In this document: positions 1 to 6,824 of the stretch, piece by piece
Layout of the letters: every line of letters begins with the position of its first letter
How positions within the stretch are numbered: position 1 is the stretch's first letter
Source of the DNA: Minisyncoccota bacterium
GTDB lineage: Bacteria > Patescibacteriota > Minisyncoccia > Phycocordibacterales > UBA9973
Length of the DNA stretch: 12,362 nt
NCBI GenBank assembly: GCA_018060905.1
Contig: JAGOVD010000013.1
Location: 1-12,362 of the forward strand
Direction of reading: 5' to 3'
Notes under the pieces: model-generated
Database searches by the model: none
What the model saw: the letters and a program-made list of their open reading frames with translations, nothing else
What the model was told of the DNA's origin: nothing
Made by a program: the position numbers and the translations under genes

Positions 1-28
1 ATATGATACCGCATCTACGGCATCAGTG

Positions 29-2320
29 CTATATGACAACAATGTTGATAATCCGCCCCGGAACAACGATGACGGTCTTGATCGACTTCCCTTCTATATA
101 TTCCTTGATACGTGAGAGAGCGAGTGCGGCAGTCTGTATGTCTTCTTTGGTTGCAGATACTGCGATCGTAAGTTCATCACGAACCTTGCCGTTGATTTGC
201 ACTCCAATCGTGACCACGTCATCTACCAATAGTGCAGGGTCTACCTTTGGCCACTCACTCAAATGTACTGAGGATGTCTCTCCAAGCTCATGCCATAACT
301 CTTCGGTCATGTGTGGCGCAAATGGGGCGAGGAGCCGGAGAAGTGTTTTATATTCGAGCTCAAGAATACGATCAAATTTTTCCCATTCATTAATCAAAAT
401 CATCATTGCAGAAATCGCCGTGTTGAATTTGAACTCATCAATATCATCCGTCATTTTTTTGATTGCCTTGTGGAGCTGTGGTGTTACTTTGCTGTCGCCA
501 ATTTTTTCTTTGAGCTTCCACACACGCTCGAGAAATCGTCGCACTCCAACAACACCATTCGGGTCCCAGGGGTAGTTCGTCGTCACTCCATACGGACCCA
601 TGAAAGCCAAGTACATGCGTACGGTATCAGCACCAAGTCGTTCCACGATTTCATCGGGGTTAATGACATTCCCTTTCGATTTGGACATTTTGTTACCATC
701 GGGACCGAGGATCAGTCCGCGGTTGCGCCGTACGGTGAATGCTTCGGTATCATTGACCAAACCAATGTCTTTGAGAGCCTTGGTCCAAAATCGTGAGTAC
801 AGTACATGCATCGTCGTATGTTCTGCCCCGCCCATGTAGAGATCAATTGGCATCCATGCGTTCATTTTTTCAGGCGCCGCAAATGCAGAATCGTTTTTGT
901 TATCCAAATACCGATAGAAGTACCACGTCGAATCTACAAATGTGTCCATGGTTTCTACTTCAGGTTTCCATCCTTTACCAAATATAGACTCGGTGCGCTC
1001 CAAAAGCTCTGTACTTCGTGCAAGGGGAGACGTCCCATCGGGAGTGTGATCGACGTCAGTTGGTAATATCCATGGCAAATGTTCATCGGGCACTGGGTGT
1101 GCCTTCCCTTCTGGGTCATATACGATCGGTATTGGTGTACCCCAATACCGCTGACGAGAAATACCCCAATCGCGGAGACGATAGGTGCTGACTAATTTCC
1201 CACCAACCTTTTTTGTAATTTCTTCTTTGTCTACAAGCTCTCGATCAACAACGGGTAGATTGTATGTTGCCGCAAATTCTCGATCCCGATCATCGTGTTG
1301 TGGTACTGCCATGACTGCCCCGGTGCCATATCCTGCAAGTACGTAATCTGCGATCCATACCGGCACCTCCTCACCGTTGACAGGATTTATAGCGGTAACA
1401 CCTTTAAGCTGCACACCTGTTTTATCCTTTGATTGTTGACGCTCAAGCTCAAGTTTTTTCTTGGTTGCATCTATATATGACAAAATCTCATCTTTATTCC
1501 CAAGATTTGAAATAATTTTTTGAACAAGAGAATGTTCTGGAGCAAGTACTACATACGTGACTCCAAATAACGTGTCTGCTCTCGTTGTAAATACCTTCAC
1601 GTCATCTCCAGTTGAAAGTTTAAATATAATTTCACTCCCCTCACTTCGCCCAATCCAGTTTTTCTGAGATTCTTTGATTGCATGTGGCCATTCAAGCGTA
1701 TCGAGATCATCAATCAATCGGTCGGCATACTTCGTGATACGCAGCATCCACTGTGGCTGCTCTCGTTGAACCACCTCAGTACCACAGCGTTCACACTTTC
1801 CATCGACAACTTGTTCGTTCGCGAGAATTGTCTGGTCTTTCGGGCACCAGTTTACTTGCGTGACCGCTCGGTATACCAGATCATGTTTAAGAAATTGATT
1901 GAACATCCACTGTGTCCACTTGTAGTATTCAGGACTACACGAGACAACTTCACGATTCCAATCAAACATTGCGCCCATACTTCGAAGTTGCACACGCATC
2001 GTGTCCATCTGTTCATATGTCCAAATCTTTGGATCAGCACCGAGCTTTATCGCAGCATTTTCTGCAGGCAGGCCAAATGCATCAAAACCAATCGGGTAGA
2101 GTACGTTGAGTCCTTGCATCCGTTTGTAGCGTGCGTGAATATCCGGCACTGCATATGCATACCAATGTCCAACATGGAGATTGCCGGATGGATAGGTAAA
2201 CTCTACGAGCTCATAAAAATTGTCCTTTCCTGCTACAGTATCCGATACTGTATAGGTGCCATTAGTCTCCCACTCTTTCTGCCATTTGGTTTCTATATCC
2301 TTGTGGTCATAGGCTTTCAT
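29..2320 (-). CDS. leuS: Leucyl-tRNA synthetase (class I), compact form
   Basis: Charges tRNA-Leu with leucine in the cytoplasm. The 763-residue product is complete. The class I signature HVGH is at residues 49-52 within PSGNLHVGH, and KMSKS is at 544-548. The CP1 editing domain is present, with TTRADTLFG at about 245-253 and GYGTGAVMAVPQHDDRD at about 331-347, so mischarged tRNA should be hydrolysed. A zinc-finger-like element has C159 and the pair C176/C179. Only four residues separate GLILG from KMSKS, so the leucine-specific domain of about 50 residues found there in E. coli LeuRS is missing; the total is about 100 residues shorter than E. coli. I start at the ATG at 2320 because family members begin near MKxYDHKxIExKWQ. 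A GTG at 2338 would add six residues and lies 9 nt after a TAAATA hexamer, so it remains possible. The stop is TAG at 29-31. Confidence 0.95.
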   Translation of the reverse strand: MKAYDHKDIETKWQKEWETNGTYTVSDTVAGKDNFYELVEFTYPSGNLHVGHWYAYAVPDIHARYKRMQGLNVLYPIGFDAFGLPAENAAIKLGADPKIWTYEQMDTMRVQLRSMGAMFDWNREVVSCSPEYYKWTQWMFNQFLKHDLVYRAVTQVNWCPKDQTILANEQVVDGKCERCGTEVVQREQPQWMLRITKYADRLIDDLDTLEWPHAIKESQKNWIGRSEGSEIIFKLSTGDDVKVFTTRADTLFGVTYVVLAPEHSLVQKIISNLGNKDEILSYIDATKKKLELERQQSKDKTGVQLKGVTAINPVNGEEVPVWIADYVLAGYGTGAVMAVPQHDDRDREFAATYNLPVVDRELVDKEEITKKVGGKLVSTYRLRDWGISRQRYWGTPIPIVYDPEGKAHPVPDEHLPWILPTDVDHTPDGTSPLARSTELLERTESIFGKGWKPEVETMDTFVDSTWYFYRYLDNKNDSAFAAPEKMNAWMPIDLYMGGAEHTTMHVLYSRFWTKALKDIGLVNDTEAFTVRRNRGLILGPDGNKMSKSKGNVINPDEIVERLGADTVRMYLAFMGPYGVTTNYPWDPNGVVGVRRFLERVWKLKEKIGDSKVTPQLHKAIKKMTDDIDEFKFNTAISAMMILINEWEKFDRILELEYKTLLRLLAPFAPHMTEELWHELGETSSVHLSEWPKVDPALLVDDVVTIGVQINGKVRDELTIAVSATKEDIQTAALALSRIKEYIEGKSIKTVIVVPGRIINIVVI

Positions 2321-2359
2321 GTATAACGATTTTTCCACAAAAACACTTATTTAGCAAAT

Positions 2360-2388
2360 AAAAAGCCCTTCAGATAGAAGGGCTTTTT
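2360..2388 (-). terminator. Intrinsic terminator of the membrane-protein gene
   Basis: A perfect 12-bp inverted repeat (arms AAAAAGCCCTTC at 2360-2371 and GAAGGGCTTTTT at 2377-2388, loop AGATA) starts just past the stop codon of the leftward gene ending at 2390. On the minus strand the stem ends in a T run continuing as ATTT. It separates this gene from leuS, whose start is about 20-40 bp further on, so leuS probably has its own promoter. Confidence 0.85.
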
Positions 2389-2389
2389 A

Positions 2390-3394
2390 TTACATCTTTT
2401 CTTTCGGATATGGAGGATAGAGGTCCGGGTCGATGGTGCGAGTGAAGCAGGTACGTCCTGCTTCATGATCCCAACTCTCACCTGCTCCGCCAGGATACGG
2501 CATAGATGAAACTGCGATATCGCGAGTTGCGGTCATCGGATATACACCACCGCCAGATCCACCTGGTACCCAGCCTTCGGGCATAGGGAGGCTGAATGTT
2601 GCACAGAGTTCAAATGACTTGTCCCCTACTTTTTTGTATTCATATACTTTGCCTTTTTGGAATTCAGGATCACGAGGGGTCATATAGTTTGCAATCGGAT
2701 CATTGAACTGTGCCAAGCTTTCGGGTAGTTTCTCTTTTTGTTGCCAATAATTGATCACCTGCCACTGGATAGATTGGAGGTCTTCGATACGGCGCTGGTC
2801 GATACGAAGCTGTCGCTGAGATGCAGGAGAGCCGATCACACTAAAGCTCCAAATGATTGCAACAATAACGAGGATGCTTGATCCAATCGCGTAGAGATTC
2901 CTCCAGAGCTGCGATACAGTGCCACGAAGTACTCGGATATAGTAGTATCCAACCTTGCCCGCAACAAGAAGTGTTAGTGCAACTTTTAATACAAATCGGG
3001 TCGTAATCTCTCCTGATACAAAGTACTGCACAAGGATGACGAGATCGGTGATGATAGTGATGCTTGCAAGAAAGAGGACGAGATAGATTGCCCACTTACG
3101 AAGTATTGCATTCCACATAGAGAGATCCGCACCGCGAGACTGCTTAGACCAGAAATGCTCGAGGATAAGGTATATAGGGAAAATGATAATGAGGAGAGCA
3201 AGCGCACTACGAACACCTTCGTAGCTATAGTTCATGTACCCATACTGGTATGTGTCAGTGAGAATATCAGGGAGCGCATGGTTGAGCGTCTCAAATGCGA
3301 GATTTAGAAATGCCGACACACTGACAATCAGTGCTACAACGGTGCCGAATGACAAAAAGAAAAATAGTGGTGTGATTTTTTTGTTTGGTTCCAT
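2390..3394 (-). CDS. Five-helix membrane protein (DUF5671-like) with pilin-like C-terminal domain
   Basis: A 334-residue integral membrane protein of unknown function. Hydrophobic segments lie at about 8-33, 61-80, 101-125, 133-155 and 168-188; the helix pairs and the intervening basic loops resemble the DUF5671 family common in Patescibacteria (family assignment from memory, not searched). After the last helix comes a soluble domain (190-334) that begins with a charged helix (RQLRIDQRRIEDLQ), then a YW...LP...L...DP pattern, YEYKK and FELCATF. This order resembles the globular part of type II secretion or type IV pilin-like proteins. C264 and C316 could form a disulfide outside the membrane. 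The gene starts 6 nt after a TATACT hexamer with no Shine-Dalgarno, and it ends at a strong terminator, so it is probably monocistronic. The stop is TAA at 2390-2392. Confidence 0.8.
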   Translation of the reverse strand: MEPNKKITPLFFFLSFGTVVALIVSVSAFLNLAFETLNHALPDILTDTYQYGYMNYSYEGVRSALALLIIIFPIYLILEHFWSKQSRGADLSMWNAILRKWAIYLVLFLASITIITDLVILVQYFVSGEITTRFVLKVALTLLVAGKVGYYYIRVLRGTVSQLWRNLYAIGSSILVIVAIIWSFSVIGSPASQRQLRIDQRRIEDLQSIQWQVINYWQQKEKLPESLAQFNDPIANYMTPRDPEFQKGKVYEYKKVGDKSFELCATFSLPMPEGWVPGGSGGGVYPMTATRDIAVSSMPYPGGAGESWDHEAGRTCFTRTIDPDLYPPYPKEKM

Positions 3395-3416
3395 ACTAGG
3401 AGTATACTATAGGTAT
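3395..3416. promoter_or_regulatory. Shared divergent promoter with palindromic -10 (AGTATACT)
   Basis: Only 22 bp separate the divergent starts at 3394 (-) and 3417 (+). In the middle lies the palindrome AGTATACT (3401-3408), which reads as a TATACT -10 hexamer on both strands. On the minus strand it is followed by exactly 6 nt and then ATG; on the plus strand by 8 nt and then ATG. A TTGTTT at 3381-3386 could serve as the plus-strand -35 with a 16-nt spacer. No convincing -35 is visible for the minus strand. Both transcripts would be leaderless or nearly so. Confidence 0.5.
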
Positions 3417-3632
3417 ATGAATACACGATCACTTCAGCTTGAGGAACTATATGCGCCGTTATTTCGGTTTTTTGATGGACTCTTTAGTACCGAGGATGAT
3501 GCTGATGAAAAAATAGATAAAGGGCAAGAAGAAATAGATGCTGGTGCTATTGAGGAAGGCGAAGCAGATATTCTCGAAGGAATGGCCGAAAAACTACGCG
3601 AAGCAGCTCACAAGAAAAAGGAAGAGGAATAA
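3417..3632 (+). CDS. Small acidic hypothetical protein (71 aa)
   Basis: I do not recognise this protein. It has an N-terminal part of moderate hydrophobicity (LYAPLFRFFDGLF at 11-23), then a strongly charged, predicted helical tail rich in Glu, Asp and Ala, ending KKKEEE. There is no signal peptide, membrane helix or cysteine. The same frame is open upstream to 3234, but that part overlaps the divergent membrane-protein gene, so I start at the ATG at 3417 just after the shared promoter. The stop codon TAA (3630-3632) directly abuts the stop of the convergent ddl-like gene with no bases between, leaving no room for a terminator. The pairing with the divergent membrane-protein gene suggests co-expression, but this is inference. 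Confidence 0.6.
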   Translation: MNTRSLQLEELYAPLFRFFDGLFSTEDDADEKIDKGQEEIDAGAIEEGEADILEGMAEKLREAAHKKKEEE

Positions 3633-4586
3633 CTATTTTCTACCTACAACTGATTTCACAAATTCTTCGAGTGAGCTCCCTACATGTTTGAGCGCTTTGA
3701 CAAATGCATTGTGCTCCCCCATGTGTGGCGACGTATCGGTTTCGAGATACCAAATCTTGCCGTGCTTGTCGACGATAAACTCGGACTGTGAAAAATCCTT
3801 AACACCTAAATGTGCATGGAGGTCGCGACCGAGTTTGCTGAGCATCTCCCGCTCATCGCTTTTGAAGCTCCCGCCGACGACTGCATGCTCATCTGTCTGA
3901 CGAGCATCCTGGGTCAGTACCCCACGGGTTGCACTTTTGATTTCAACAACAGGGAGTACGTATTTTTCTTGTCCGCGAAAATTGTCGATCACCCCTACTG
4001 ATGCTTCTCGTCCATCAATGTACTGCTCCACGATAAATGCCTGTCCGTGTGACACACTTTCTTCGACAAATTGCGAGAGTTCAAGTGGTGTGAATGCAAA
4101 ATATGTATTGATCGATGCTCCTCCCGCAAGCGGCTTCAGTACCCACGGCGGTGACATGCGCTTATAGATATTTTGCGTGATTTCAGACACAGACTCGTTG
4201 CCTTCGGGCATGACGAGGATAGATTCGGGTGTTTTGATACCAAGCTCTCGAGCACGGTCTTTGGCCGTGAGTTTGTTGGCGGTCATCGCAGACGCGAGGA
4301 CACCAGAGCCACTATATGGAATACCAAGACTATCGAGCATGGACTGGATCTTGCCATCTTCTCCGCCTTCACCGTGGAGTGCATTCCATACCATGTCGAC
4401 ATGGGCCGGCACTTGGTCGATCGATGCCGGGATACCTTTGATATGGAGAATACCCTGGCGATCGATGAGCATATCAAGTACGTCATACCCCTCATTTTTG
4501 AGTGCATGCATAATACGCGCACCACTTTCAAGCGAGAGAAAATATTCGTCCCCTGGTCCACCGCGCAGTACTCCGATTTTTTGCAT
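3633..4586 (-). CDS. ddl: D-alanine-D-alanine ligase family ATP-grasp enzyme
   Basis: Ddl joins two D-alanines with ATP for the peptidoglycan stem peptide. The 317-residue length fits the family. Visible motifs are RGGPGDEYFLSLESG (8-22, N-terminal domain, with E14), HGEGGEDGKIQ (71-81), GIPYSGSGVLASAMTANK (88-105), VLKPLAGGASI (149-159, ATP-binding lysine K151) and EQYIDGREASVGVI (187-200). The C-terminal metal site is unusual: family D...ExN appears as SEF (E269) and LETDTSPHMG (E282, D284), so the expected Asp is Glu, the expected Asn is Asp, and the usual PGM is PHM. The usual YxxKY segment is also not apparent. The substrate may therefore differ from D-Ala-D-Ala. The frame is open up to 4724, but that part overlaps uvrC; the start at 4586 is fixed by the family N-terminus and by a -10 box 6 nt upstream. 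It lies 7 bp after uvrC. Confidence 0.82.
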   Translation of the reverse strand: MQKIGVLRGGPGDEYFLSLESGARIMHALKNEGYDVLDMLIDRQGILHIKGIPASIDQVPAHVDMVWNALHGEGGEDGKIQSMLDSLGIPYSGSGVLASAMTANKLTAKDRARELGIKTPESILVMPEGNESVSEITQNIYKRMSPPWVLKPLAGGASINTYFAFTPLELSQFVEESVSHGQAFIVEQYIDGREASVGVIDNFRGQEKYVLPVVEIKSATRGVLTQDARQTDEHAVVGGSFKSDEREMLSKLGRDLHAHLGVKDFSQSEFIVDKHGKIWYLETDTSPHMGEHNAFVKALKHVGSSLEEFVKSVVGRK

Positions 4587-4592
4587 GCAGAT

Positions 4593-4601
4593 ATTATAGC
4601 A
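4593..4601 (-). promoter_or_regulatory. Extended -10 promoter of ddl, predicted leaderless
   Basis: The minus strand reads TG-C-TATAAT, a perfect extended -10 element, followed by ATCTGC and then the ddl ATG at 4586. The first transcribed base would fall on or next to the A of the start codon. The hexamer contains the uvrC stop codon (TAA at 4594-4596), so ddl can be transcribed independently although it lies only 7 bp after uvrC. I see no clear -35, which an extended -10 can do without. Confidence 0.6.
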
Positions 4602-5835
4602 TTGCTTTCTTTCTTCGTGCGGTGTGGAATGACAATGCAAAGCGATGTGACTCGGCATTGGCAAGAAGAATCGCGTATTTGTGACCCTCGATGAGTTGCT
4701 TGTCGCCAGAGATAGACTTGGCACGGTGCCGATCGTCCTTGGTCACAGCAATAATAGGAATATCGAGTTGTAGATCTTGCAATACTTTTTTTGCAGCATT
4801 TATTTGGATGATGTTACCATCGACAACTATTGCATTCGGATATACCCACTCAGTATGTGCGAGACGACGGACGAGGACTTCGCGTAGTGCGCCAGCGTCG
4901 TTGGCTTTGTCGAATCCTTTGACGATGAATTTGCGATACTCACTTTTTTTACTAGTGGCATCCTCGACCACAACCATGGCGCCGACCATCTGTTTGCCCG
5001 ATAGGTGCGCGATATCATAGGCTTCGATACGAAATGTGGGCCCGGTATTTGAAATGAGATCACGCTTGATGAGCGAGACATCCTGGATATGCTCGAGTGC
5101 AAATACTTTTTGTTTCAATTCCCCTGCTTCTTCAAACTTCTCTGCTTTGGCAACGCGCATCATGTCGCGCTTCAAGTTTGCAATGAGAGTGCGGAGTTTG
5201 CCACCCAAAATGAGTTTGAGTCGTGTGATCGTTTCTTTGTATTTTTTTGCTGCCTCGATAGAAGATGTGTCGGGTGCGAGTCCAATCTGTCGGTAGAATG
5301 TCGCATTGTCAGGTTTGGACGATGCAAGGTCGCGAAATGGGAAAATACGTCGCAAGAGATAGAGCGCTTCTTTGATTGCAGATCCTTTTGGGAACGGTCC
5401 GTACACCGTGTCGTATTTCACCGTGCCTGCCTTGCGCTGGAGTACGACAGTCTTGTCTTTGGTGTTGATATCTTTCTGTCGCACAAGTACAACGCGTGGA
5501 TAGATTTCTTTGGTAATTGCAACGCAGTTGAAGCTTTTGTCATCCTTCTCCTTGGTGTTGTAGTACGGCTTGTGTTTCTTGATGAGGTTCGCTTCGAGGA
5601 TGAGTGCTTCGAGTGCATTCATCGTTTCTTGATGCGTGACAGTCTCGGCTTTGAATACCATGTCGACGATGTGTGCACCGCGCGTCTTGATGACATCAGA
5701 CGCGAAATAACTGCGCACGCGATCACGCAAGCTCGTTGCCTTGCCGATGTAGAGCACCTTGCCACCAGAGTCTTTGAAGAAATACACCCCCGGCACCTCT
5801 GGGAATTTGAGCTTGTCGAAATCTTGACGAATCAT
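4594..5835 (-). CDS. uvrC: Truncated UvrC-type excinuclease subunit, no Fe-S cysteines, no C-terminal HhH
   Basis: UvrC makes the two incisions around bulky and UV lesions after UvrA/UvrB loading. Domains in order: GIY-YIG nuclease (GVYFF 16-20, YIGKA 29-33, SLRDRV 35-40, EALILEANLIKKHKPYYN 76-93); UVR helical hairpin for UvrB contact at about 215-250 (KAEKFEEAGELKQKV); RNase H-like 5'-incision domain from about 268 (EAYDIAHLSGKQMVGAMVV with D274, VVDGNIIQINAA with D339, SHRFALSFH ending H404). The protein stops at 413, whereas canonical UvrC is near 600 residues and ends in a helix-hairpin-helix DNA-binding region that is absent here. The segment where E. coli UvrC has its cluster cysteines reads NATFYRQIGLAPDTSS, with none; the only cysteine in the protein is C104. 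A TATACT lies 11 nt upstream of the ATG. Confidence 0.88.
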   Translation of the reverse strand: MIRQDFDKLKFPEVPGVYFFKDSGGKVLYIGKATSLRDRVRSYFASDVIKTRGAHIVDMVFKAETVTHQETMNALEALILEANLIKKHKPYYNTKEKDDKSFNCVAITKEIYPRVVLVRQKDINTKDKTVVLQRKAGTVKYDTVYGPFPKGSAIKEALYLLRRIFPFRDLASSKPDNATFYRQIGLAPDTSSIEAAKKYKETITRLKLILGGKLRTLIANLKRDMMRVAKAEKFEEAGELKQKVFALEHIQDVSLIKRDLISNTGPTFRIEAYDIAHLSGKQMVGAMVVVEDATSKKSEYRKFIVKGFDKANDAGALREVLVRRLAHTEWVYPNAIVVDGNIIQINAAKKVLQDLQLDIPIIAVTKDDRHRAKSISGDKQLIEGHKYAILLANAESHRFALSFHTARRKKAML

Positions 5836-5846
5836 AAATATGGCGT

Positions 5847-5854
5847 AGTATAAC
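5847..5854. promoter_or_regulatory. Divergent -10 elements for uvrC (-) and the 77-aa gene (+)
   Basis: The minus strand reads TATACT at 5852-5847, 11 nt before the uvrC ATG, giving a 5' leader of only a few nucleotides. The overlapping plus-strand TATAAC at 5849-5854 is 15 nt before the ATG at 5870. As at 3401-3408, one AT-rich core could drive both directions. The -35 regions are weak, so this is a tentative call. Confidence 0.35.
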
Positions 5855-5869
5855 AGAAAACTTAGTTTT

Positions 5870-6103
5870 ATGAAAAAAGTGAATGTTCAACTTGAACCGG
5901 TGTTCAAATCTGAAAAATCAGGTAAATTATTTCTTGAGCTAATCTATATTACAACAGGAAAAAAACAGTTACCCAAAGAAAGGGTCAACGAGTTACTGAA
6001 CAACTGGTATGATTCCTGCCTTGAGGACGAATCTTACCCAAAAGAGAAAATGGATGAGTGGGTTGCCGATATTAAAAGTGATGCTCTTAAAGATTTAATT
6101 TAA
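5870..6103 (+). CDS. Small hypothetical protein (77 aa)
   Basis: I do not recognise this protein. The 77 residues are mixed-charge and probably fold as a beta-rich first half (KVNVQLEPVF, KLFLELIYITTG) followed by helices (KERVNELLNNWYDSCL, KEKMDEWVADIKSDAL). There is one cysteine (C50) and no signal peptide or membrane helix. The gene is divergent from uvrC with 34 bp between the starts, and it converges on nth over a bidirectional terminator. No Shine-Dalgarno precedes the ATG. The frame is clean, has typical coding composition and has its own terminator, so it is very likely a real gene. Function cannot be inferred. Confidence 0.65.
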   Translation: MKKVNVQLEPVFKSEKSGKLFLELIYITTGKKQLPKERVNELLNNWYDSCLEDESYPKEKMDEWVADIKSDALKDLI

Positions 6104-6113
6104 AAAAACTTAT

Positions 6114-6140
6114 AATTCCTTAGGTAAAACTTAAGGAATT
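6114..6140. terminator. Bidirectional terminator between the 77-aa gene and nth
   Basis: A 9-bp perfect stem, AATTCCTTA (6114-6122) with TAAGGAATT (6132-6140), has a 9-nt loop. On the plus strand it is followed by TTTATTTTT; on the minus strand by a T-rich tail containing seven consecutive T. It starts 10 bp after the stop of the plus-strand gene and ends 1 bp before the nth stop codon at 6141-6143. Confidence 0.7.
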
Positions 6141-6797
6141 TTATTTTTCCAAAATTTTGACCAACGGATCCTCTTCCGATTTATACCCCCTCGCCTTACC
6201 TTCTTTGCGGCCGTATTCTTTGATCGCGTAGCCGGCGCGTTTCCAATCTTTTTTCGGAATGATTTGCAAGAGGTCTTGCTCAATCTTGGACGGGTCAGTT
6301 GCCTTGGTGAGCCCAAATCGTTTTACAAACCGTATGACATGCGTGTCGACTGGTATGCCGATGTTGGCGTATTTGGGATATGCATTGGAGATGACAGCGA
6401 TTGCACCCTTGCGACCAATGCCCGGCATCTTTTGGATGAGATCAGGATCGTGAGGAATGACGCCTTTGAACTCCTTCACAACGACATCTGCTGCAGCTTT
6501 GATGTACTTTGCTTTCACTCGATAGAAGCCGAGCTTGCTCACGAGCTTTTCGATATCTTGAATATTCCCCTTCGCCAATTTTTCTGGTGTAGGATATTTT
6601 TTAAACAATCCTGGCGTCACTTTGTTGACCATATCGTCCGTCGTCTGTGCAGAGAGTGTGACAGCGACTGAGAGTTGCCACGGATTCTGATAGTCGAGGA
6701 ACGTCTCATTGCGCTGGTACCGCTTGAGCAAGATCGGCCCTATGGCTACCCAGATCTTCTTTGCTTTTTCGAGATTTTGACGTTGCATGGATAGCAT
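6141..6797 (-). CDS. nth: Endonuclease III-like DNA glycosylase/AP lyase without the Fe-S cluster motif
   Basis: Endonuclease III removes oxidised pyrimidines and nicks the abasic site in base excision repair. The 218-residue length fits the family. Seen here: LSAQTTDDMVN (about 48-58), a helix-hairpin-helix MPGIGRKGA (about 124-132) carrying the catalytic lysine of the GxGRK motif, and IPVDTHVIRFVKRFGL (about 148-163) with the catalytic aspartate of the VDTH motif. The C-terminal region that normally holds C-x6-C-x2-C-x5-C for a [4Fe-4S] cluster reads EYGRKEGKARGYKSEEDPL, and there is no cysteine anywhere in the protein. The start at 6797 is the longest in frame; an ATG three codons in (6788) is equally possible. 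A TATAGT lies at 6819-6814 on the minus strand. No Shine-Dalgarno is visible. Confidence 0.9.
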   Translation of the reverse strand: MLSMQRQNLEKAKKIWVAIGPILLKRYQRNETFLDYQNPWQLSVAVTLSAQTTDDMVNKVTPGLFKKYPTPEKLAKGNIQDIEKLVSKLGFYRVKAKYIKAAADVVVKEFKGVIPHDPDLIQKMPGIGRKGAIAVISNAYPKYANIGIPVDTHVIRFVKRFGLTKATDPSKIEQDLLQIIPKKDWKRAGYAIKEYGRKEGKARGYKSEEDPLVKILEK

Positions 6798-6805
6798 AGT
6801 ACCAT
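6777..6805 (+). promoter_or_regulatory. Possible promoter for the 66-aa gene
   Basis: TTGACG (6777-6782) is followed by a 17-nt spacer and TACCAT (6800-6805), 19 nt before the ATG at 6825. The hexamers match consensus at five and four positions. It lies inside the 5' end of the divergent nth gene, so part of the match is constrained by coding. Tentative. Confidence 0.3.
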
Positions 6806-6824
6806 ACGTAAAAACTATACCGCC

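Noticed and set aside
1..28. A weak hairpin after the leuS stop (GATGCCG pairing with CGGTATC on the minus strand)
   Set aside because: The stem is 7 bp with one G-T pair and has no visible T run before the window ends, so a terminator cannot be supported.
1682..2326. A 214-codon open frame on the plus strand opposite leuS
   Set aside because: It is antisense to the conserved catalytic and zinc regions of LeuRS and has no promoter or family resemblance.
3234..3416. An upstream extension of the 71-aa protein
   Set aside because: It is antisense to the start of the membrane-protein gene and would place the shared promoter inside the coding region.
4587..4724. An N-terminal extension of the Ddl-like protein by 46 residues
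   Set aside because: It would lie wholly within the 3' end of uvrC, shows no family similarity, and the family N-terminus begins at 4586 right after an extended -10 box.
5089..5853. A 254-codon open frame on the plus strand opposite uvrC
   Set aside because: It is fully antisense to a gene with clear UvrC motifs, and its translation is rich in Cys and Phe with no recognisable domain. It is a shadow of codon bias on the other strand.
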